The position numbers and the translations under genes were made by a program. A DNA stretch of 17,500 bases from the NCBI RefSeq assembly GCF_964340395.1, contig NC_135563.1, positions 22,249,651 through 22,267,150 on the forward strand, in the 5' to 3' direction. A model generated the notes under the pieces. It did not search any database. It saw nothing but the letters and a program-made list of their open reading frames with translations, and was not told the DNA's origin. Source of the stretch: Glandiceps talaboti (lineage: Eukaryota; Hemichordata; Enteropneusta; Spengelidae). Positions 9,254 to 17,120 of the stretch are shown piece after piece; positions within the stretch are counted from its first letter, which is position 1; each line of letters starts with the position of its first letter.

Positions 9254-9425
9254 AAGTAGTGATATGGATGAGAAATGTATATTTGTTTTGTTCAGGAAAA
9301 AAAAATTTTCTTCTTGACAAAAACAATGTGGAACAACATAGCCCAAGGCCATATTTTATTTAGCTTATTGTTGTATATAAACTTACAACTAAAACCAAAT
9401 ATCAAAAATGTTTGTTATGGTGTGT
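9254..9425. mobile_element. Diverged second copy of the fold-back element, arm plus centre
   Basis: Immediately after the 347-bp element the left-arm sequence recurs in direct orientation. AGTAGTG-ATATGGATGAGAA at 9255-9273 matches 8900-8921 apart from a lost GCC. ACAATGTGGAACAACATAGCCCAA near 9325-9350 matches the internal GAAACAACATA block. AAAATGTTTGTTATGG near 9406-9421 matches the element centre. The left-arm-to-centre length is about 165 bp, close to the intact arm. The right half is not clearly recognisable after about 9425, so it is lost or strongly diverged. The local open frame of 94 codons here is not a gene. Confidence 0.6.
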
Positions 9426-10360
9426 TAACAGGTAATGATTTGTTAATGAGCTGGGTTTGTTTTAGGCCTAAAAAAAAATATTGTGTCATTCCGATTACGC
9501 TCAATTTTAGAATGGGTAGATTTTGTATTTTTTTTATTTATATTTTTTTTTCTGTGTGAGTGTCTAGTTCAGGTTTCCATTGTTTTGCAAATGGTCTCTG
9601 TGTTGTTTATTTCTTCCTATCAGATGTACAGCCACTACAGATTGGAAGAACAGTTTTATTTTGTCTTTTTTAAGTTGATGGCAGTTCCGCATCCACTGTT
9701 TCTCATGAGACTTCATAGTTTTTGCGTTTTTATTATTTTTTTCTTGAATATGTAAAAAAAAGTTAAGGGTCGGCAGTGAAAAGCTAGGTGGGGTTGGGTA
9801 ACAAGAACCAAACAATTATTTTTCTTAGGCCTTAGCTCAAATTCAATCATTAATTTATTTCATTTATCTATTTGGATGCTGTAGATCCAATGGTTAACTT
9901 GTGTTGACACATTATAATTAAAGTGTATGTAGTTTTGTACAAATGTTTAGTAATTTTTCTACCAAAGTTCATATTTGATGATTTATCTATTAACTAGAAT
10001 TTAACAATACAAAGATGCAAATACACTGCTATCAAATTAGCATAAACACATAGAACCACAATATAAGTGGTTTTATTAAAAATAAAAGTTAAACAGCAAA
10101 ATGTTGCAAATTAGAATTGACTTTATATTTTTTTAATTTTACATGAATGACATCCAAAAAGGTAATTTCCATAATTCCTGTTAATTTTTCTAATTATTGC
10201 TATACCTGTCTGAAATATCAAATTACATGTCTAGTATGCTGTAGGATAAATGCTGGTGTTATATACAGACCATAGATAGTAAAATCAACATTGGAACGTT
10301 TACTTATTGTGTATTTACTGCATCAGTATTATATGTCTCAATATTGGTCATCGCACAGAA
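9426..10360. other. AT-rich non-coding stretch
   Basis: T-rich runs such as 9530-9552 make the local open frames Phe/Ile/Leu-rich on plus. These are composition artefacts and should not be read as membrane proteins. A POU-type octamer ATGCAAAT is at 10015-10022. No exon, RNA gene or other repeat is recognised. Confidence 0.4.
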
Positions 10361-10597
10361 AGGAATATTTAATTTTCCAAACAAAGAAATTGATCTGAGG
10401 CAGGAATATTTATAAATATTCCCAAACAAAGAAAGTGATCTGAGGCAGGAATATTTATGAATATTCCCAAACAAAGAAATTGATCTGAGGCAGGAATATT
10501 TATAAATATTCCCAAACAAAGAAAGTGATCTGAGGCAGGAATATTAATATTTACAAACAAAGAAAGTGATCTGAGGCAGGAATATTTATGAATATCT
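10361..10597. repeat. 45-bp minisatellite with a two-unit higher-order pattern
   Basis: Units begin ACAAAG at 10381, 10426, 10471, 10516 and 10557, giving periods of 45, 45, 45 and 41, with a partial unit in front from about 10361. Each full unit has ACAAAGAAA, T or G, TGATCTGAGGCAGG, then an AT-rich self-complementary block. Units 1 and 3 share GAAAT and TATAAATATT. Units 2, 4 and 5 share GAAAG, and units 2 and 5 have TATGAATAT. This suggests that a 90-bp pair was duplicated. GGAATATTTATAAATATTCC at 10403-10422 and 10493-10512 is a perfect 20-bp palindrome. The 45-bp period keeps minus-strand frames open as a 15-residue repeat, which is incidental. Confidence 0.92.
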
Positions 10598-11511
10598 GGG
10601 GATGAATAGAATGTAATCAAAAATATGTAAATAGAGGATGAAAAGCAAAGAGTACATCTCACTGATAAATTGCAATAAATATAACAGGCAAAGTAAGAAA
10701 ATGATCTATAAAATGTACTGGTATAGTTATAATTTAGCTTTATGTCAGTTAACAACACTTTTAGTACATAAGTCTGTTATTGCCTCAAGTAAAATAATTG
10801 ATGTTTGCCCCAAACATGTCCTTGTATACCTTATTGGTACCCAGTATCATATTTATAACCAAATAAATATGAAAATCAAGTTTCTCAAAGCATATTTGAT
10901 AAGCAGGGTTTGGCATATTGGTACCAATTTGTAAAGTTTTGTGAATATTTTAGGTAAGCACCAAGTGAAGTGTTTGGACAGTGACGAGGGAAAGTAGGTG
11001 CATATTGCAAACCTCTTTAAACAAGTCTTTTCCAGTAACAACATTCCAGGCATCTTCCCACATACAGAAAAATGTTCACACCATGTTAGGAAACTGGTGA
11101 GGAGTCTAGTATGTTGATATCTGGCAAAGAGATATTACCCAGGTCTCTAGCTTGACCCAAAACGCAATAATATGCACCGCAGAGATGATTCATTCTACTC
11201 TTAGACTATTGAAATGAAGATGATAAGCAAGAGAATCCTATGATGTCATACATTCTGAAGACAACAAACTTATAAATAAGATGAAATTTTATTATGCATC
11301 ATATCTGCTTTTTATCATGTGCTATGCATAAATTAATGAAGAGACAGGTTCTTGTCTGTGTGATATGCTACAAAATTGATAAGTTAGCTGAGTAATGTAT
11401 TCCCTTTAGATGCGGCATTTTGTGGTGTATTGACTGTTCCAGACAGTCTGTCTGCCTATCTGTCTGTCACAGAGATCTCCTAATCTTTCTTTGGCAACTG
11501 TAAGTCATCAA
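10598..11511. other. Non-coding stretch without a supported exon
   Basis: Unrecognised open frames occur (10638-10934 plus, 10853-11053 minus) without domain or splice support. A short TCTG cluster is at about 11441-11468. One weak exon-like interval, 11036-11096, was considered and rejected. Nothing else is recognised. Confidence 0.4.
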
Positions 11512-11565
11512 GCACCAACAAGTGAAACTGTCTTGCACCAACAAGTGAAACTGTCTTGCACCAAG
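11512..11565. repeat. 23-bp tandem repeat, 2.3 copies
   Basis: GCACCAACAAGTGAAACTG followed by TCTT occurs at 11512-11534 and again, identically, at 11535-11557. A third copy starts GCACCAAG at 11558-11565 before diverging. Identity of the two full copies indicates a recent duplication. Confidence 0.92.
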
Positions 11566-11601
11566 AATGGTGACTTTTATAACAAATAGTGAACATATAT
11601 T

Positions 11602-11627
11602 GTCAAAGTTGTCAAAGTTGTCAAAGG
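11602..11627. repeat. 9-bp GTCAAAGTT repeat, about three copies
   Basis: GTCAAAGTT is repeated head to tail, with the last copy reading GTCAAAGGG. It is a minor repeat about 40 bp from the 23-bp duplication. Confidence 0.8.
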
Positions 11628-12129
11628 GGAATTTTTTTGTAGATGTATTGATTTTAAAATGCAAAGGATAAATTGGCGTAGGTTTTACAAGGCTTACAAC
11701 TTCTGCTAACAAAGAGAAGAAATAGTCAATTCCAATGTTTCTAAAATACAAGCAACTACTTTAGAAGGTTAACAGAGTACAATTTTGGGGAAACGTAGGT
11801 ATATTTTACATTATTGACCCAAAAACAACAATATAACAAATAATAACAAACAAACAAACCAAACTGAAACAAGCAACAAAAAAGAGAACAAAGACCTAAA
11901 ATTTTGCATGTAATAGTTTCTGGATCTAATTTTTGTAATATTTTATGCTTGTATATTTCTCTGTAAGTAAAGAAAATGTGAAAGTTTATATTTTGTAATT
12001 GCAACATTTTGTACACTGTGGTGTTACTACTCATTAGTTTACCATAGCCAGAAAAGTTGATCTTTTGATGTTTGGTTATTGCAATAACCGTACCTTGTAC
12101 AATGTACTATGTATATACTCATGGAGTTT
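11628..12129. other. AT-rich stretch, CAA-rich in part, no gene seen
   Basis: An A-rich segment with repeated CAAA and CAACA words lies at about 11820-11885. The 92-94 codon minus-strand open frames over this region have no recognised motif and follow base composition. Nothing functional is supported. Confidence 0.4.
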
Positions 12130-12139
12130 AGCTTGGAAT

Positions 12140-12390
12140 CAGCATCTTGCCAGTTTGAGCCTTGCCGATGCCTTATGTTTGTGAATGGCTAAAGTCCTTG
12201 GGCAAGATTTGAACCATGACTGTGCTCCAGTCCAACAAACCAGCTTTCTTAGTGGGAACCTGGTAAGATAAAGGTTGCTGTGTGAATGCATTATTTTAAT
12301 TCTATGTTGGCTGTTATAGACTATAAACATGTACTCCCAAGGGAGTTGTATTTAGGATTGTTGTACCGTTATAGGTCCATGCACATGATA
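12140..12390 (+). mobile_element. Probable relic of a SINE-like interspersed repeat
   Basis: From memory of invertebrate genomes, several phrases here resemble the body of a widespread SINE-type repeat: CCTTGGGCAAGATTTGAACC, GGGAACCTGGTAAGATAAAG, ATGTACTCCCAAGGGAGTTG and a tail-like ATAATAATTGTAAAAT. GGTTCAAATC, read on the minus strand at 12206-12215, resembles a Pol III B box, but no convincing A box accompanies it. There is no clear target duplication and the copy looks degraded. The ends are approximate. Family assignment needs a library comparison, and this could instead be unrelated unique sequence. Confidence 0.4.
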
Positions 12391-13010
12391 ATAATTGTAA
12401 AATACTCAGGGGACAGTGTGAGGAGATATTTATTTTACCGGTGTAAACAAAATTTTGAAATTTGGCTGTTTGGTGCATAGAGCAGCTTATCCTTTGTGGG
12501 GCATACACTTGAAAGGAATTCTACTTTTGATGCACATCCATAGGTGACAAACTTGTTTAGGAATTCCACAAGATCTCCTTAGAAACCCCAATGAGGTCAA
12601 ATTAATTTGCATAACAATGGAATGTAGTTGACAAGTATGTTTTGGAAGGTAGTATTGTGGTTACATGCACTTAAGTGTCCTGTGATAAATAACATGGGGT
12701 GCCCTTGAATTGATAAAGTTAGGTTTTGTTTTATAACTCACACATCCATTTGTATTGGATTAATTTAGGGAGAAAAACATGTGTTGTTAGTGTCATAACT
12801 CTTTCATCCTAGTGTCAACACTGAATGAAATCTACCCATGGTGAAATGTGCTGTGAAACATTCCTGCCATTTTTGTATAAATTACTATTGAAAAAAAAAT
12901 GTGAATCGACAACCTGACAGTAAAATAAAGCTTTTATTCGTAATGCAAATCAAGATATCTTATATAATTTGTTTCTTGTTTTGTAATCAAAACACCATGT
13001 CCAGCCTTTG
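12391..13010. other. Non-coding stretch with two POU octamers
   Basis: No gene is recognised. The octamer ATGCAAAT occurs inverted at 12605-12612 and direct at 12943-12950. Otherwise the sequence is AT-rich and CpG-poor. Confidence 0.4.
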
Positions 13011-13013
13011 GAA

Positions 13014-13044
13014 AGGTCACAAAAGGTCATGACCTCTCAGGTCA
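13014..13044. promoter_or_regulatory. Four clustered AGGTCA half-sites (DR4 plus palindrome)
   Basis: Four exact AGGTCA-type half-sites fall within 31 bp. AGGTCA at 13014-13019, spacer CAAA and AGGTCA at 13024-13029 form a DR4. AGGTCATGACCT at 13024-13035 is a perfect zero-spaced palindrome. AGGTCA at 13039-13044 follows after CTC. DR4 and zero-spaced palindromes are classical thyroid-receptor or LXR-class half-site layouts. In this window the cluster would lie in an intron. It may be an enhancer element or a fragment of a repeat family rich in such words. Confidence 0.4.
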
Positions 13045-13700
13045 CACTTCCTTGTACTGTAGAGTCAATTATAGGTTTGTGTGTAATGTGAGTGAGTGGA
13101 CGTATTTGTCACCTACTAAAGTGCTGTGTACACTGAAACGTGGCGTGGCGGGGTTTATCATTCAATATAACTGGTTTATATCACTGTGAATAAGATTTAA
13201 TGATTTATTTCATGTTGGCAAGTATATTTGTGTGGAAGCTTTAGGAGATATGTACATTCCAAAGTGCTTTAGCAACACAGTATAAGAGCCATACATAAAC
13301 TAGTGTACAAATAACACTAGACAAACAACAAAATGGTAAAGCTAAAAATCATTCTGTCATCATATGGAGCAGGATTTTATGTGAAGTAGTGAAAGGGTAG
13401 TTTCATTGCTTGCACTAGGCATGCATGAATAAATAAAACTTTTATGAACATTTTTTAAGCAATTACAGACTGATCTCCACTTGGATACAAAAATATGAGA
13501 GAAAAATCATAAAGCTTCTCATAAAAAATAAAAAGTATATATTAGGACAAAAAAACAGCAGTAGAGTGCTTCAAATACAAGTCAAGCGGACAGTATTTTT
13601 TAAAATTATATTAACATATTTTTCCAGATATGTCTACAACCATCATTGGGTTTAGCAGACTACTTGATTACACAAGGAGGAGGAGGAGAGACGGGTAGGA
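13045..13700. other. Non-coding stretch, exon considered but not called
   Basis: CTAGTGT and ACACTAG are inverted at 13300-13320. An acceptor-like TTTTTCCAG ends at 13628, and an open frame follows to a donor-like GTAAGT at 13731, but the phase does not fit the upstream exon and the sequence becomes poly-Gly from a G run. No gene is supported. Confidence 0.35.
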
Positions 13701-13706
13701 CTAGGA

Positions 13707-13821
13707 GGGGGGGGGGGGGGGTTGACCTGGGTAAGTCGTACAGAGTAACCTTTACATCACAGTCACTTTCATCACTTTACAGCCATTTAATCAACCCCCC
13801 CCCCTCCCCCCTTCCCCCTCC
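13707..13821. repeat. Poly-G and poly-C tracts in inverted arrangement
   Basis: Fifteen G at 13707-13721 followed by TTGA are complementary to TCAA plus ten C at 13791-13804. The C-rich side continues with T interruptions to 13821. This gives a stem of about 14-15 bp with a loop of roughly 65 bases. The region just upstream (13676-13706) is also strongly purine-rich. The tract could form a hairpin, triplex or quadruplex. The Gly-rich open frame across it is an artefact. Confidence 0.8.
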
Positions 13822-13961
13822 AGCTATTGGATTAGTTGTTTATGATTTAGGTCATCTATATGGTCTGTAAGTTACGGCCATCAAGGTATAGCAGCTTTCA
13901 CATTGAATTGTTATTTGAGCACTATAATTTGTTAAGTCCACATAGAACACATTAATAAACA

Positions 13962-14079
13962 ATAACATAACAACATAACATAGCATATATAACATAACAT
14001 AACATAATATAACATAACATAACAGAACACAACACAACACAACACAACACAACATAACATAACATAACATAACATAACA
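13962..14079. repeat. Pentanucleotide array AACAT/AACAC
   Basis: Runs of ATAAC units are interrupted by a central block (about 14023-14052) in which the unit is ACAAC, after which ATAAC units resume. The AT variant shows one-off changes near 13981-14010. The minus-strand Cys/Tyr/Val/Met/Leu open frames across it are repeat translations. Confidence 0.93.
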
Positions 14080-14293
14080 CATGATGTTACAGTCTTGTGA
14101 TATGACATATATAACCAAAACATTTTAAAAAACTCAGATACCAAGTGATACCAATGCTTTAGTACTGAACCTGGTAATTACCCATGTTGCAATGTAGATG
14201 GTTATTTTAGTGTTTTTTGCGAGAACACATATTGTGAACTGACTTTAGCTGATAAGGAAGTACAGTTACATAATGTATCTATTTTAGGAATAA
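14080..14293. other. Short non-coding spacer
   Basis: No feature is recognised between the pentanucleotide array and the next tandem duplication. Confidence 0.4.
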
Positions 14294-14347
14294 TCCATCC
14301 TAATACAGAGGTACATTAAATCCATCATAATACATAGGTACATTAAT
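14294..14347. repeat. 27-bp tandem duplication
   Basis: TCCATCCTAATACAGAGG followed by TACATTAAA at 14294-14320 is repeated at 14321-14347 with three differences (ATAATACATAGG in the second copy). Confidence 0.85.
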
Positions 14348-14442
14348 TGTTCATAGAAATTGGGGAGGTTAAACTTTTAGTAAGTTGACAATGGTTGGTG
14401 TTCATTTTTTTTGAGAAGAACAGATTATTTGTCATTGGCTAA

Positions 14443-14686
14443 GCCACCTTACTAGCAAGTCTGATATAGCAATTAAGCCACCTTGCTAGCAAGTCTGATA
14501 TAGCAAGCCACCTTACTAAGCAAGTTAGATATAGCAAGCCACCTTACTAGCAAGTTGGATAAGCAAGCCACCTTACTAGCAAGTCTGATATAGAAAGCCA
14601 CCTTACTAGCAAGTTGGATGTAGCAAACCACCTTACTAGCAAGTCTGATATAGCAAACCACCTTACTAGCAAGTCTGATATTGCAA
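14443..14686. repeat. 30-bp minisatellite, eight copies
   Basis: Copies of GCCACCTTACTAGCAAGTCT plus GATATAGCAA start at 14443, 14477, 14507, 14538, 14567, 14597, 14627 and 14657. Spacings are 34, 30, 31, 29, 30, 30 and 30. Copies differ in TCTGATA against TTGGATA or TTAGATA, and in the first base of GCCACC (ACCACC in the last two). The second copy contains a perfect 12-bp palindrome, CTTGCTAGCAAG. The others, with CTTACTAGCAAG, have a mismatch. The minus-strand repeat frame (SNLLVRWLA/IRLASKVA) follows from the 30-bp period. There are no unique spacers, so this is not a CRISPR array. Confidence 0.93.
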
Positions 14687-14951
14687 GATAATAACTCAAG
14701 AAAGTGATGAAAGAAAGATGGCTTCAAGTGGTTTCTCACCAGTGATAAAATAGATAAAACGTCTCACCCAAGTCATAAAAAAGGCAACACAACTTAAATC
14801 ATTTTATCAGAGAGACAAAGAACAGTATTTTCATGCAAGTGATATCAAAGGCAACTAAACTGATATTAAAATGGTGACTTCAGGCATCAGTGAAAAAAGT
14901 GACATTTTTTTCATGCAAGTGATATTAAAGGTAACTAAACTGATATAAAAA
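14687..14951. repeat. 80-bp direct repeat with degenerate flanking copies
   Basis: TCATGCAAGTGATATCAAAG plus GCAACTAAACTGATA at 14831-14865 recurs at 14911-14945 with C to T changes (GATATTAAAGGTAACTAAAC), an 80-bp period. The upstream sequence 14715-14790 has related words such as AAGTCATAAAAAAGGCAAC and AGTGATAAAATAG. TTATCAGAGAGA also appears on both sides, near 14804 and 14967. It looks like a decayed tandem array of about 80-bp units. Confidence 0.7.
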
Positions 14952-15432
14952 TATTGCTGATAACATTATCAGAGAGAAGAAAGTCCCTAATCTAACGCTT
15001 CAGATAGGCTCTAGGCTTATCTTTGATAAAAGGAAAAAGATACAAGTTAAAAGTTGGTGGTAATTTTGATAAAACATATATTAAGTTATCACTGACTCCC
15101 CTCTAGTAATTGTTAGCTTTAGATAAGAAATATGTTACAGGTCCAGGAACATGAATAATACAAATGTTGTTGGTCAAGGAACATGGATATTTGCCTGTCT
15201 GAGGCAATGCAATATGTTACTTTTTACAGTGTACAGCTGTAGATTTCTAATGATCTTTGTTGTCATTGTTGCAAAGGCTTATGACAATCTGTGGCCCACT
15301 TCTTATTTAATAGTAGCCAGCTAATCCATATTGTGATGTCAGTAATTTATTATTGTTGTCATCCAGCCAAATCATACATACGTGTATACATGTATATGAA
15401 AAATGAGAAAATAACAGACGTAAAACACTTAC
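14952..15432. other. Non-coding stretch without recognised feature
   Basis: AT-rich sequence with no supported exon. The plus-strand open frame 15291-15521 starts in unique sequence but runs into microsatellite DNA and has no recognised motif. Confidence 0.4.
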
Positions 15433-15496
15433 ATGATACATTACACAGAGATGATACATTACACAAATATATATATATATATGTATATATATACAA
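15433..15496. repeat. 18-bp duplication followed by an AT microsatellite
   Basis: ATGATACATTACAC occurs at 15433-15446 and 15451-15464, an 18-bp period. It is followed by an alternating AT run from about 15467 to 15494 with a single G near 15483. Confidence 0.85.
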
Positions 15497-15600
15497 ACAT
15501 AGGCAGACACACAGACACTAACACACGGCGTATGTACCATTCATAGATCGACACACACAAACAGAGATACATAGACACTGTAATTTAGTAATGTAGACGC

Positions 15601-15629
15601 ATACATACATACATACATACATACATACA

Positions 15630-15661
<32 letters not shown>

Positions 15662-15980
15662 CATAGGTACATGTACATACACACATACATACATATACAT
15701 ACATACATACATACATACATACATACATACATACACACACACATACATACATACATACATACATACATACATACATACATACATACATACATACATACAT
15801 ACATACATACATACATACATACATACATACATGATACATACATACATACATACATACATACACACACATACATACATACATACATACATACATACATACA
15901 TACATACATACATACATACATACATGCATACACACATACATACATACATACATACATACATGATACATACATACATACAT
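15601..15980. repeat. 380-bp (ATAC)n microsatellite with interruptions
   Basis: Tetranucleotide ATAC units run throughout. The main interruptions are at 15657-15690, ACACAC runs near 15732-15741 and 15861-15867, GATAC breaks near 15832 and 15961, and GCATACACAC near 15925-15933. All long open frames here (Met-Tyr-Val-Cys on minus, Tyr-Ile-His-Thr on plus) are translations of the repeat and are not genes. Confidence 0.98.
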
Positions 15981-16395
15981 TCATTCACATTAATGCATCA
16001 CTTACGTTCACTACAAGCATGATGATTTTAATATTTATAACTTGTTTGGCAATATTGCAGTCAAAATTGTCACTGTAAGAAACTTAAGTGTGACAATGAC
16101 AGCCCTGCATTATAGAGTTAATATTATCCTAATTGTACAGAAGTCCAGGATATGTATTCTTTATAAAATTATATAGACACACGATTCAGATTTCATAGTT
16201 AAGTAATTTGAATACCTTAGATTGTTGTACAAGTATGTCTAGTAATCCTTTATATCCAACATTGTGACCTTGTAATGGATATACTATGACAAGTTATTAC
16301 TAATTCACTTAAATGTCTGTCCAAACTTGTCAAGTTATTCATTATAATTATGATAGAATTAATAACAATATTTAAAAAAATATGAAAAATAAGAG
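15981..16395. other. AT-rich spacer without a gene
   Basis: No exon, RNA or repeat is recognised. The minus-strand 95-codon open frame that overlaps it is Ile/Leu/Asn/Ser-rich and has no recognised motif. Confidence 0.4.
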
Positions 16396-17120
16396 AAGGT
16401 TGAAAAATCTTCAAATCTTTAAAGTCTTTAATTCCTAAGGCAAATGACAAGTTGAGTTTTATCACAAGAAATGACTTAACCTTTATAATCATGTTCTTTG
16501 TCTGAATAAAAAAAGGTTGAATCAAACAGATTGACATAGTTTCAGATGTCCTTTACCACTGCTCTATGATTACTGTGTTCTAGAAGTATTGTTTAGGAAG
16601 GTCAAAGAAGGAAAAAGGTTAGATTCTTACTTTTAAGAATTTGAAAAAAAATCAAAATGCTATAGTTTCATTCTTTATATAGATGAGAAATGGTTTTAAA
16701 TATCCCAGTTTGTAGATTTAGAAGGTTGAAATATGCTTTTGTTTCTATCTTTTTGAATGCCAAAGTTAGTTTATTCATAAAAAGGTTGAAGCAGTCAAAC
16801 AGGTATACATTCATAATTTAAATCCGAAAGCTTGCTTTCATTCTCTGTAGGGTCAAATAGTCATAAATATCCCAGTTTCATTCTAAAAAGGTTGAAATAG
16901 TCTTTGTTTTTATTCCGATTTGAAGTTTAAGAGGTTGACTTCATTCACTAGAAGGTCAAATTAGCCGAAAAGATTTGTTTAAATCTATCTATGAGAAGGT
17001 CAGAAAAGTTGACATGATTGTATAAAAGGTTGAAATAGTCATAAATGTAAGTTTCATCTCATTCTCTGTGAAGGTCAAATTAGTCATAAATGTTTGCTTC
17101 ATTCTCATTGAAGGTAATTG
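16396..17120. repeat. Degenerate array of AGGTTGAA/AGGTCAAA units
   Basis: The words AAGGTTGAA or AAGGTCAAA recur about fourteen times, for example at 16396, 16513, 16599, 16722, 16782, 16850, 16888, 16932, 16952, 16995, 17026 and 17071. They are often followed by TAGTCATAAAT and TTTCATTCT. The clearest neighbouring units start AGTCATAAATGT at about 17037 and 17081, 44 bp apart. Spacing ranges from 20 to 110 bp, mostly near 40. I read it as an old, decayed minisatellite. Several copies contain exact AGGTCA, a nuclear-receptor half-site, but that may only reflect the repeat unit. Confidence 0.65.

Noticed and set aside
9483-9815. Phe/Ile-rich open frames that look like membrane segments
   Set aside because: The hydrophobicity comes from poly-T runs in AT-rich DNA, and both strands are open.
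10304-10758. Minus-strand repeated protein with a 15-residue NIYKYSCLRS-like unit
   Set aside because: The 45-bp period is a multiple of three, so frames stay open automatically. The repeat is non-coding minisatellite DNA, and unit changes include non-conservative and indel differences.
11036-11096. Possible second coding exon between TTTTCCAG and CTG/GTGAGG, open in the phase left by the first exon
   Set aside because: Only 61 bases, with no recognisable residues. An open frame this short is expected often by chance, and the acceptor and donor are only moderate.
12206-12215. tRNA gene suggested by a B-box-like GGTTCAAATC on the minus strand
   Set aside because: No acceptor stem, anticodon arm or convincing A box could be built. 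At most it is a SINE relic.
13629-13730. Possible exon after TATTTTTCCAG ending at GG/GTAAGT
   Set aside because: The phase does not match the upstream exon, the phase-1 reading meets a TAG, and the only open frame turns into poly-Gly from a 15-G run.
14443-14686. CRISPR-like regular 30-bp repeats
   Set aside because: Repeats are head to tail with no unique spacers, units vary, and the context is eukaryotic. It is a minisatellite.
15518-16078. Long open frames of Met-Tyr-Val-Cys or Tyr-Ile-His-Thr repeats, up to 156 codons
   Set aside because: They are direct translations of the ATAC tetranucleotide array. Several frames on both strands are open over the same bases.
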